Shown here piece by piece: positions 24,157-35,900 of a DNA stretch of 64,000 nucleotides (its first letter is position 1; each line of letters starts with the position of its first letter). The notes below the pieces were generated by a model. The model had not been told where the DNA came from and made no database searches. It worked only from the letters and a program-made list of their open reading frames with translations. This stretch comes from Bugula neritina (lineage: Eukaryota > Bryozoa > Gymnolaemata > Cheilostomatida > Bugulidae), in assembly GCA_964035545.1 (NCBI GenBank), contig OZ037769.1, forward strand, positions 13,010,633-13,074,632, read 5' to 3'. A program made the position numbers and the translations under genes.

Positions 24157-26257
24157 CTACTGGTCTGAAATGACGTAGTCTATCAAGTAGTCATGCTCAT
24201 CCATTGGGATAGCATCAAGCACCTGTTCACTGAATGCCAGTGCCATAGTGACAGGGCACTTGCCAAGCACTGACTTGTGATTGTTGAGAAATGTGTCATA
24301 GTACCCTTTGCCTCTGCCTAATCTGGCACCAGTATTTGTAAAAGCAAGGCCTGGCATCAGGATCAGATCTAGACCACCTACGAAGCATTGGGAAGACATT
24401 ATTAAGATGCAACAAAAAAATACAGTAGAGTAAGATATATATTATGATAATATATAGTACAATATAATACAATACCATACAATATGATGAAATGCGGTAT
24501 AATATAATACAATAAAATATCCTACAGTGCAATATAATACAATACCATATAATATAATGGAATGCAGTATAATATAATACAATGCAATACAATATCATAC
24601 AGTGCAATACAATATCATACAGTGCAATATAATACAGGTGTGAAGGTATGTAAAAGAAAATTTCAACAACCGTCAAGCAAAACACTGTTATATACAAATC
24701 TTAAACTGAAACACTAATTTACACTGATCATATCTGTAAAACACTTATAATCTAAAAAAGCAAACATAAATAGTCTTTACAACAACTTCTTGTGATAATA
24801 TTTTGCAGGGAGTTCAATGAACTTACTGCCACATGCATGAAATCCTGTGTTAGTATTTGAATATATTTTTGAATGCTTAAAATTTTATATTTATCAACTG
24901 CATAATAAAACATGTCTGAAACCAAATCTTAGTTAATCAATGAAAATACAATGCTTAGTTGTAGTCTAACAGTAAGAAAATGTTTTCCTTTACAATAAAA
25001 TATTGTACTGCTTAACTATAGAAATAGCTGTGATCTAGGGGTTGAGGCTGGCTTAGTAAAACTCACAAACATGTGTTCGATCCCCATTGGTGATGCTAGG
25101 AAAAGCATCCTGTGCCACATATAAAAAGCACATAGCCCAATTGAAAAAAGTCCTTTCCATCAGGGGTTTCTCACAAGGATAGTGACTATATACACTTTAC
25201 TTGAGATTTGTTTATATTGCTTAACTATGTGTTATCAATTATATACCATATGCTCAGTAAAAACAGTGTCAAACATCCTGCAGTAAATTGGGTCAAGGAC
25301 AAAGCTAATATTGAAACCTACCAGTGTTCATGGCGTTTTCTCTAGTGACATCATTGAGGGCAGGTTGAAGGATGTCCCACTTTGTGCGAGGAAGACTCTG
25401 CAAATCCTCCAAGGAATGCAACTCAACCATATCCATGTCTCTGCTCTTCATATCATAGCGAGGAATAAAGCACTGCTTTTTGTCTTTAAACATAGCGGTG
25501 AGTATGCTACTCGTCTCCACCTCATCCTTCATTGATAGAAACACGGCTATCCTTTGACTCTTTTTATACACATCATTAGCTGTAACCTAAAAGAATATAC
25601 TTGTTAGACACAGAATTGGTAAGCTAGTAATTGCATCAACAGACACGATTCATTTTACATGCTAATAGAAATGCAAACCAGCAGTAAAACTAGGTTTAAG
25701 CTCCATACATAAGTAGCTAACGCATTTTAGCAAAAACTGGCAACGAGCACAATAAAGTTTCAGCAAAGCAGTTTTCTTTAAAAAGTAGTGAAACATTTTT
25801 GAACTATATAATTAAATTAGAGCCTTATGACATGGTCAAATATTACTAGCCTAGTGTTAGTCACATAATCACTATTTATGATTGGATTCGCAATCGAAAA
25901 GTGTAACGATGAACATTCAATCTAATATTTTTGTGCACAAAATTAAAACAGGGAAAACATGTATACAGCAAAGTTTAACACTTCAGATTGCTAAATCTCT
26001 AAAAATAACTATAACAGACACATATATGATTTCAAATAATATCAAATATTTATACAATTGCAATGAGCACCAAATTATTACATTACACATCTTATATCAT
26101 AATTCCACATATATAAATATTTTTAAACTTGGTTTATTAGTAAACCTCTTGGCTGTCTTACCTTTGCTGATATGAGCTTTGACCTTTCCTCCCGAGATTC
26201 TGCTGATATTTGTGCAAGAAGTGTTTTCATTTTGCCTCTGAGTGCTTGTTTAGCCAT
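24157..26257 (-). CDS. MTHFS: 5-formyltetrahydrofolate cyclo-ligase (methenyl-THF synthetase)
   Basis: Three minus-strand exons, 26257-26162, 25586-25322 and 24377-24157, join in phase to 193 residues (human about 203). The enzyme uses ATP to convert 5-formyl-THF to 5,10-methenyl-THF, returning stored folate to one-carbon metabolism, mainly in the cytosol. Exon 1 starts MAKQALRGKMK, the family's conserved K..LR opening. Exon 2 gives KKSQRIAVFLSMKDEVET and CFIPRYD, with the nucleotide and folate-contacting residues. Exon 3 gives GLDLILMPGLAF and the hallmark GRGKGYYD near residue 150. All donors and acceptors are canonical. It is tail-to-tail with the tail-anchored gene and head-to-head with the spinster gene, 3.7 kb away. 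No odd features in the coding part. Intron 2 holds a SINE and an AT-rich pentanucleotide-like tract. Confidence 0.95.
24430..24645. repeat. AT-rich tandem tract (ATAATACAATAC-like)
   Basis: Irregular copies of AATATAATACAAT / GCAATACAATATCATACA words in MTHFS intron 2, starting about 55 bp upstream (on the minus strand) of the exon 3 acceptor. The Tyr/Ile/Cys-rich frame across it on the minus strand is an artefact. Confidence 0.8.
25009..25228 (+). mobile_element. tRNA-derived SINE, family A, in MTHFS intron 2
   Basis: Head TGTGATCTAGGGGTTGAGG (A box region) and GTGTTCGATCCCC (B box), then the shared body with AGGAAAAGCATCC and the tail CCATCAGGGGTTTCTCACA. Flanked by imperfect repeats of TGCTTAACTAT near 25,010 and 25,218, a likely target-site duplication from LINE-assisted insertion. 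Confidence 0.85.
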
Positions 26258-29200
26258 GCTTACCGCTGTATGTAAGAATAAAATTACAGCAAAAAATACG
26301 AGCGTATTCGCCAGTTTAAAAAGTGCCCAATTCTAGTATTTAATGTTGCTTCCGAAATATGCATAAATCTAAAAGCTAAAGATGCACAAGTAAGAATATA
26401 TTTATAGGTACTTGAAAATAAGAGGGTAAGTAATATATACATGCACAATGTAAGCAGGCTAGTAGGGCAGTGGCAACTAATGTTTTACTCGGGTCAGTAG
26501 TAGGTTAAATCTAGTATGATTTATGATAAACACCACTCATTATTGCATTAGCATGTTGAAGGGAAACAATAACAATGAGCTTGGCCAGATATTAAAGTTT
26601 AGAGTTGAACTAAAATATAAAATGACTTGCTAAGACCGGGCTGAGTTAATTTAGCAAGGAAGTTATGGCAAAACAAACATTTGCCCTTAGAATTTAAGCA
26701 AAGTGTAATACTAATTGATAAAAAAACGCTTCAAATCAACACAATAGTGTATCAGTATAGCAATAGAATATTGGAGTGATTATACGTTAAAAACATAGCT
26801 AAATTGAGCTTGAGGCTAATGAATACAATTGAAAAGAAAGTACTCTGTCTCCCAAAGTTTCGAATTACTCTTACTCTTAGTGCTACTACTAGAATACTGG
26901 TACTACTACTGCTACTAGTACTACTACTAGTACTAGTAGTAGTAGTAGTTAGCAATAATTGTTTGTATAACTTACAAGTTTGGCTTATAAGTTAAACTTA
27001 ATGTTAATTTGTTATATTATAGTTATAATTAATATTATAATTATACTAATATTAATAGTAATACGTTACGGTTATCATTATGACTATACTGTATTAGTAT
27101 ACTGTCTCAGTGTCTGTATACAACTACAAGTACAAGCTCAATCACTAACTTTAAGTCAAACTCAAACTCAAAGTGACTATGATAGTGACTATGACATTGA
27201 CTATCAGTTTCCATTGGCAGTATTATTATTAATGCTAAAATCTAGGTAAAATAGTAAATATCTCATATAAATATTAAATATATACTTTTCATCCCAATTA
27301 AATATAATATGATGGCATTATGACTATAATAATGTAACTTTTGTTGATATGGTCAAGAAGAGAGGCAGGATAATTTTCATTTTGTAAAAATAATAAAAAG
27401 GAAACATTACAAATAAATGATAAAAATGGAATCGATTACAAGCACAAAAATTCTCAGTTTCAACATCCAATAAAAGCTGATATTTTGTGCTTTCAACCAA
27501 TCGTGCTAAATATCGGGTCTCTACAGTGTTTATGGACTGACCTTACAGCCTCGACATAAATTGTGCGATGGCTACAAATAGTCAAATAGGCTAACAAGTA
27601 AAAATAGAATGATTTTCAAGTTCATGTGACTAGAAACTGAGTAGAAAACAAGGCCAGGTTTCCTCTTAGCTCTTAATTTTATTTTGTGTAGTTCTATAAT
27701 CATCTTTGAGTAGGTTCAATAATGATATGCGCACTCAATCACTGCTATGCCTATGGCTATTGTATTTCAAATTTGTAATTACTTTCAGTTTCACGGTCAC
27801 CTTGCTTTTAGTTTTACTTTTACTTTTACTTTTAGTTTTACTTTTACTTTTAGTTTTACTTTGTTTTTTTACTTTTTAGTTTCCATTTTGATTTTAGGTT
27901 TTTATTTCAAAATATCAAATACTTATGATTATAATTAGGCTTATTACTTATACTTATAGTTATAGTTGTACTAATAGTAATAACCAATACTAATACTAAT
28001 AGTAATGCCGCTTCTAGCATGATCGTAATCTGGAGGTAACTGGAGGTAACTAATACTTATACTTAGTCTTACTCTTTGTCTTATAGACTTAGAGTTAGAG
28101 TTATACTTATAGTAAGTAATAGTTATACTGCTACACTTGAAGTAATACTAATACTGTAATAGTTAATGTTATTATTTTCTTATACTTTTACAATTACTTA
28201 TAGTAATAAGATTTTAATCCGTAATGACTGATGAGTAATGCTTATGTTAGTATTAGTATTACTCAGTAATACTAATAAATCATTTATTAGATGTATTTCA
28301 ACTTGTAGTACTTTAAGTTTAAGTCTATGAATATCAATTTGACTATCACTAACACCATGCTTCTAAGGATAATGGCTTAATGCTATACCTAAATTACTTA
28401 GTAACAAGTTATTCCTAGCCTGGTAGTCATAATCATACTGTTGAAGTTAATAGCATTTAAATTTTTACAATCGATTGTTAATGTTATTATTAGTAATTGT
28501 AGTTATACTAAGCCACAATCAACATCACTGCTTCCCCCACATCAGGCTAGTTAGCCATTAATGTGCTTGCTACAAGATCTAAACTGTCACGTATACATTG
28601 GCAATTTTTTCTCCTTTACTTTTTCTTTTCAGCGAGATGTGTTTTTATTTTTGGGGTACGTTCATATACATATTTTCTCTGCTATATCTTTGGTTACAAT
28701 GTATTGCCTTACATTTGTTATACTAGTGATATTCATTAATTTTTTTATAAATGTAGTACTAACGGCAGTTTAAACATCATGGCTATGAGTAAGTGTAGCT
28801 CTTTAATTCAAACTGAAAATACAATTATAAGGAATGATTATTGACATTGTTAATATTATAATTTTTATATCATCGATAGTTGTTTTAAATTATAAATATA
28901 TAGTTATTGTCAAATAATAGCTCACTGTCATTAAATGCAGCGTTATGTGGCTACTCCTATCATAACTAATAACTGTTTAATGTTTATATGCAAAAACATT
29001 TTCTACAGTATATTATTTAAATTCTGGCTGTGTAGGATAAGCCATAATATTAGTTGATTTCAATCCCATTCACTATGACTATTACCATAGCCATGACTAT
29101 AAGTCTTCCTTAACCTTTGGGTATATATAAATTGAAATATAAATATGTTGTATATTTCTAATTTTGATATCCTGGCTGCACTAATTGTCTGCTGAACATT

Positions 29201-29947
29201 TTTGTGACTACATCTACTGCATATACTATATAAATTCAATTAGTTAGTTTTTATTACCTTGTTTGATACTTCAAATATTCTATTTTTGGCTTGCTTTTTG
29301 ATAATAGGTCTTACTATGCTCATAGTAGCCGTATCTCTGCTGTGTTTAATTATCAATTCACGATAAATATCACATTTCATATGCCTAAATATTAGCTGTA
29401 AAGTTTTTTCCTAAACTTGTGCAACCTAACTTTTACACAACTCCATTTTGTATTTCAATCTAAATTTTTACATCAGTACACACAACACTGTCATGCTACT
29501 AAAAAAATCGTCTGCGTTTATGGTGTTATTGCTGATGCTCTTGCTGTTATTATTCTCAGGAACAGTGATGAGTTGCATTTGCACATATATATTATTTTGG
29601 TCTATAACTTACATATGATTATTGAAACTCTTTGATCTAAAAGTCTGACTATGAATAAGTTTAGGCTAGTATTACATATCAAACTTTTATTATGCTATTC
29701 TGATATGTTATTGTAGTGATAAAGACATATAAAACAGCTTATCAAAGGAATTCGAATTGATAAAATAATAATTAAGTGATATAAAGTGATGTTTACTTCC
29801 TTGTGTACCACCAATTATATCTCTTTTTATAGGGCTGATTTCACAAGCCTGTATACTGTTGTATCCAATACTATTCACATTACCGTTCGATTTATTTCTA
29901 CTAGGTAGAGGAGTTGTATCCCCCTGTATTCTGAATCCCGCACAACC
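26258..29947. other. Intergenic interval between divergent MTHFS and spinster genes
   Basis: No supported exon. It must contain the promoters of both genes. Notable sequence: a (TAC)n(TAG)n self-complementary tract at about 26,890-26,950, a (TTTTAC/TTTTAG)n tract at about 27,810-27,880, and degenerate TACTAA/TAATAG words from about 27,930 to 28,520 like those at 7.6-8.8 kb. The open frames at 25882-26175, 26980-27249 and 28561-28773 have no coding features. Confidence 0.45.
26880..26952. repeat. (TAC)n(TAG)n microsatellite, self-complementary
   Basis: Runs of TAC followed by runs of TAG around a central ACTAGTACTAGT, so the tract can fold on itself. Leu/Val and Ser/Thr frames on the two strands are artefacts. 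Confidence 0.85.
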
Positions 29948-32900
29948 ATGCCGCATAACCATAAGAATGACACGGCAGGAAGTGAAACTTCTTCCCTCTC
30001 TGAAGCTGCTCCTAGTGAGATTGTCGACAGCGTGCCTGAGGCAGCAGTAGAGGACTCCGTGTCAATGCTAGGTCGATACGTGACTGTAGGAATCCTAACA
30101 CTAGTAAACCTTCTCAACTATATGGACAGACTCACAATAGCTGGTGAGTATCCTGAGATTAGCTCCTAATATCCACTCTTAACGATTTGAGAGCAGCCGT
30201 GGTCTAGGGGTTAGTAAGCATGAAGTTATGGGTTCGAACCCGCCAAGGGCCATTGGTGATGTTAGGAAGAGCATTCAGTCATATTTGTTCCTTTGTCACA
30301 TCTGAATAAATCCTTTGCCCGATTTAACAAAAACCTCTTCCATCAGGGGCTCTCACAGGGATCGTGACTATAAAATCATATGAGTTTTTATCTGCGCCCA
30401 ATTGCTCTGCTACACAACCTTTACTAGTATTTGCTCTACTGCAGTCTTTTAAACATTTTCTGAGGATTTTTATAAATAATTTGTAGCGCTGCTTAGGCTA
30501 TGTTTTTGTCACCTTTTTAAATTAATCAGTTTTAGTCGTTGGCAATGTGAGGTTGAAAATGTACTAAGTGCAGTCACTAAAAGACGTCATGGGTATTTGG
30601 ATTTTCACTTCATGTAATATAACTATCAACTTACAACCTATAACATAGTTTCTCATGTGGTATTCTGGTATTGGTTGTGTAAGAGGCAGGGTAATGTTTC
30701 GCTATATTATCAACTCTTGCAGGTGTGCTCGGGAAAGTGGAGACGTTCTATGACATCAAAGATGCCCAGGCTGGCTTGTTACAGGCTATATTCATTGTTG
30801 GTTATATGATATTCTCTCCTATATTTGGTTACTGTGGTGACCGGTACAGCAGGAAGTACTTGATGCTTGGCGGTATTGCATTCTGGTCCGTAGTGACTCT
30901 TGCTGGATCATTTGTACCTCGCGGGGTAAAGTATATGCATATTTAGTAGTTCTAGTAGAGAATGGGTAGTGTGTCTGTCCTTGTATCACCATACATATAG
31001 TTTAACTATGTTACTTCCAGTAACTATATCACTGTACATTGTTACAACTACAATACACTATGATATATTATATGTATCAAATGAGTTATGTTGCTATTTT
31101 GTAAATAACCGAATGTGCTTTGCTGAGTTTTTGTGATTTGGTGGGTAAAATATAGCCCACCCCACTATTGTTGGATTTTAAAATTGAAACGTTGCTTTTT
31201 TCTCAGCAAAATCAACATTTACTTTTTTGATGTCATTAAACTGATTGGGAGTTGTCTGATCACTGTTAGTAAATGTATTTCTAGCAACAGGTGCGAGAAT
31301 TCTCAATAATGGACGAAACGTAATTTAGTGTAAAGTGATGTTATATAATGTGTCTGACATCATTATAGCATATATGAACCAAGTATTTACTCTGTTATAA
31401 CCTACTGCAGGGCACGTGTGTTGTCATGTCATAACCTATACTGCAGGGTACATGTGTTGTCATGTCATAACCTACTGCAGGGCACATGCGTTGTCATGTC
31501 ATAACCTATACTGCAGGGTACATGTGTTGTCATGTCATAACCTACTGCAGGGCACATGTGTTGTCATGTCATAACCTACTGCAGGGCACATGTGTTGTCA
31601 TGTCATAACCTACTGCAGGGCACATGTGTTGTCATGTCATAACCTACTGCAGGGCACATGTATTGTCATGTCATAACCCACTGCAGGGCATATGTGTTGT
31701 CATGTCATAACCTACTGCAGGGCACATGTGTGATCATGTCATAACCTACTGCAGGGCACATGTGTTTTCATGTCATAACCTACTGTAGGGCACATGTTTG
31801 GTCATGTCATAACCTACTGCAGGGCACATGTGTTGTCATGTCATAACCTATACTGCAGGGTACATGTGTGGTCATGTCATAACCTACTGCAGGGCACATG
31901 TGTTGTCATGTCATAACCTACTGTAGGGCACATGTGTTGTCATGTCATAACCTACTGCAGAGCACATGTGTGATCATGTCATAAAATACTGCAGGGCACA
32001 TGTATGATCATGTCATAACCTACTGCAGGGCACATGTGTTGTCATGTCTTAACCCACTGCAGGGCACATGTCTGGTCATGCCATAACCCACTGCAGGGCA
32101 CATGTGTGGTCATGTTGTTTGTTGTTATTGTTCAGCCTCAACTTTTGACTTTGACTGACTGATACTTGGATATGTTCAGAGTCTAATTTAGTAAATAATT
32201 ATATCTTATCTTATAGTTTATCTTCACCCTAATAATTATTGAACATTCAGTAATATACAGTGTGCTAATACATTGTAGTATGTAGTATACAGTGTGCTAG
32301 TACATTGTAGTATGTAGTATACAGTGTGCTAGTACATTGTAGTATGTAGTATACAGTGTGCTAGTACATTGTAGTATGTAGTGTACAGTGTGCTAGTACA
32401 TTGTAGTATGTAGTATACAGTGTGCTAGTACATTGTAGTATGTAGTGTACAGTGTGCTAGTACATTGTAGTATGTAGTATATAGTGTGCTAATACATTGT
32501 AGTATGTAGTATACATTGTGCTAGTACATTATAGTATGTACTATACAGTGTGGTAATACATTGTAGTATGTAGTATACAGTGTGCTAGTACATTGTAGTA
32601 TGTATTATACAGTGTGCTAGTACATTGTAGCATGTAGTGTACAGTGTGCTAGTACATTGTAGTATGTAGTATATAGTGTGCTAATACATTGTAGTATGTA
32701 GTATACAGTGTGCTAGTACATTGTAGTATGTATTATACAGTGTGCTAGTACATTGTAGCATGTAGTATACAGTGTGCTAGTACATTGTAGTATGTAGTAT
32801 ACAGTGTGCTAGTACATTGTAGTATGTAGTATACATTGTGCTAGTACATTGTAGTATGTAGTATACAGTGTGCTAATACATTGGTATCTACATCATACTA

Positions 32901-35900
32901 AAAGATTAGAGCATAACAACTACAAAATACATCAGGATATATGTGCTCCAATCATCCCTATATATTATAAAGAATATCCCATAAGCTATAAACTAGCAAC
33001 CTGCAGTGTGTCTAACATTCACATTACTGCAATATCATCACATGGATTAATTGTATAAAATATATGTTTAAACTTTTTACTGCCATGTCAGAAAGGTACT
33101 GTTTACTATTAGGTTTGTGTCATGTAGTTTAGCAGTTCTTGTGTCTTCTTGTAGTATTTCTGGGTTCTGGTATTACTAAGAGCTCTGGTGGGTATAGGTG
33201 AAGCCAGCTATTCTACTATTGCCCCTACTCTCATCTCTGATATGTTTGTACAGTCTCAGAGGTCGTATATGTTAATGGTGTTCTACTTTGCTATTCCCGT
33301 AGGAGGGTGAGTGTATTATATCACTGTGTATTATATATTATATTGTGTTACGTTACATGGTAATATATTATTATATCATATATTATGTTTTATCACGCTT
33401 AAATAATCCTATATTTTACATTTAAGAGGTGTAGTAAAGATATTGAGATAGCCTAAGTTCTTTAATTTTATTATTAAATGTTGGTTTGGGGCGCGGGTTG
33501 AAATTTTCATGAGAACATGATATCTTGTGTTACTTTTCTAATCTAGAACACAGGCTTTTCTCAATTTCTCCATTATACTGCACCTATGTCATATTTTATT
33601 AGGTTTTACTGTATTACACTGTATTTTATTGCTTCTGATCGTTTTCTTGTGTAATCTCAGTATAATATAAGATGACTTTACACTGCAACAGTAAGCCTAG
33701 GGCCACACGGCGCGTATTTTCGCATGCGAAAATTGAAATCACAAGTAGCAAAGGTGTCCACTGTAGCGTCAGTGATGCATGATAAATAAAGCTTTCATTT
33801 TTAAATCGCACTCGCTTTCAATAAAACGCAATTTACTGGAATGTAGCACTAAAATAAAGAAATTGGGCTCGCTTAATAACTACCAGCCAATTAGGTGACG
33901 ACGACAGAGATGATTCGCACTTGCGTTGAAAATGCAGAGCGACAAGTGCGAATGTTTTCTCAACGCGCACAGTGGACACCTTTGCTACTTGTGATTTTAA
34001 TTTTCGCATGCGAAAATACGCGCCGTGTGGCCCTAGGCTTAGCAAGGCCTTTTATATCAAGTTCTGTTGGTGGAGTATTGCATTGTCATATGCTATTGTA
34101 TGGTATTTCTGTATTACATTTGATATCTAAAGCTGTTGTATACTTTTACTGTTATACTAAATACTAGTTTACTTGTAGAGGTCTTGGTTACATTGTGGGG
34201 TCAGAGGTTGCTGCGGCAACTGGGCATTGGTATTGGGCTCTAAGGGTAAGATTTCTGTCTGTTAGTCCGCATTATTCTTGCATATATAATAATATATATT
34301 TTATACTAATGTAAACAATATTATATTATGATAGTTTACAATAAATAATAATGTATATAATACTATACAAAATAAAATAATATAATAATATATAATGTTG
34401 TTTTGAAGATGCTATACTCACAGTGAATAAAACAACTGAATAAATCAGTTATATTAGTTACTCATTTTCCCGCAATTTGTCAACTTTAACTTTTTGTGTA
34501 GATAATGGAACTTACAACATGTACATTGTTTATGATTTCTCTATTATGTCATATTTTATCTGCAGGAACGAATGTTTCTTATCACATTTCATTAATCAAA
34601 CATATCAAGTTCTATACCATATCACACGATACTATGTTATAATATACCATATTCAATTATACTGTATTATACTATATTGTATTATACTCTACTATAATAT
34701 ATTATACTATATTATATTATAGTATAATGGTGGAGCTAGATGATCTAAAAAATGCGTTTTTGAGCAAAAGTTTTGAAGAACTATTAGTATAATATAATAT
34801 ACTCTACTATAACATATTGTACTCTACTATAACATATTCTAATATACTTTACTATATTGTATTATACTCTACTATAACATAATATACTATACTATAAAAT
34901 ATTATACATACCTGTACGCTGCTGTAGGTTATACTATAACATATTATACATACCTGTACGCTGCTGCAGGTTACACCTGGTCTGGGGCTGCTCTGCTGTC
35001 TACTCATCTTCTTCGTAGCCAAAGATCCTCCCCGGGGAATGGCTGAGCACGCTGTGAACACACGCAATACGCCCCTACTGAAGGATATTAAAGCCCTGCT
35101 TACAATGTAAGGGTACTAAATGTTGTGTTATACTATATACTCTAGTGTACTGTGATATAGTGTGGTGTATTCTATGCTGTAGTGTAGTATATTTTCCTGT
35201 AAAGTATTATGTACTGCAGTGTTCATTTTTGTTATGTGTAGTATACTGTGGTTTAGAGTGTTGTACTGTAGCATACTATACTATAGCGTAGTGCTATGGT
35301 GTGCTCTAGTGTAGTATATTATTCACTGCTGGGCTGCTGTCATCTACCAATTTTCTAATATTTCAACTTCAGATCATAAAAACCCAGCGTATAATATTGT
35401 GATATTCAGTAACAATATAGTAGAAGAGAACGCTTGTTGATATCACTGAGAGTGTTAGTTACTGAGAGTGTCAGTCACTGAGAGTGTTAGTCACGGAGAG
35501 TGTCAGTCACGGAGAGTGTTAGTCACGGAGAGTGTTGATTACTGAGAGTGTTAGTTACTGAGAGTGTTAGTCACTGTGAGTGTTAGTCACTGAGAGTGTT
35601 TGCTTCAAAAAGTACATTACACTAGAATTTCTAAATGACTTCTTAATTTTACAACATGTCATTTTGCTACCTAAATAGCACCAAACAGTTACTGTTGATT
35701 AATAAGATAACATTATAGATTATTTGTTGTGTTATTTTGTTCCTAGCTGTAAATTCTCTTGTAGAAAATCCTTTATGCTGGACACGTTCGGGTTCGTCTG
35801 CGTGGCCTTCGTGACCGGAGCTCTTGCGTTGTTTGGACCCAAGTTTGTTTATCAGGCCTACCTTCGTCAGCCCGGCAATAAGATGGATTCTGCTACGTGA

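Noticed and set aside
25882-26175. Plus-strand open frame of 97 codons
   Set aside because: It overlaps MTHFS exon 1 on the other strand, is AT-driven and shows no family features.
33895-34167. Plus-strand open frame with Arg-rich start
   Set aside because: It is mostly inside the MITE, and a near-identical peptide appears from the other inverted end on the minus strand.
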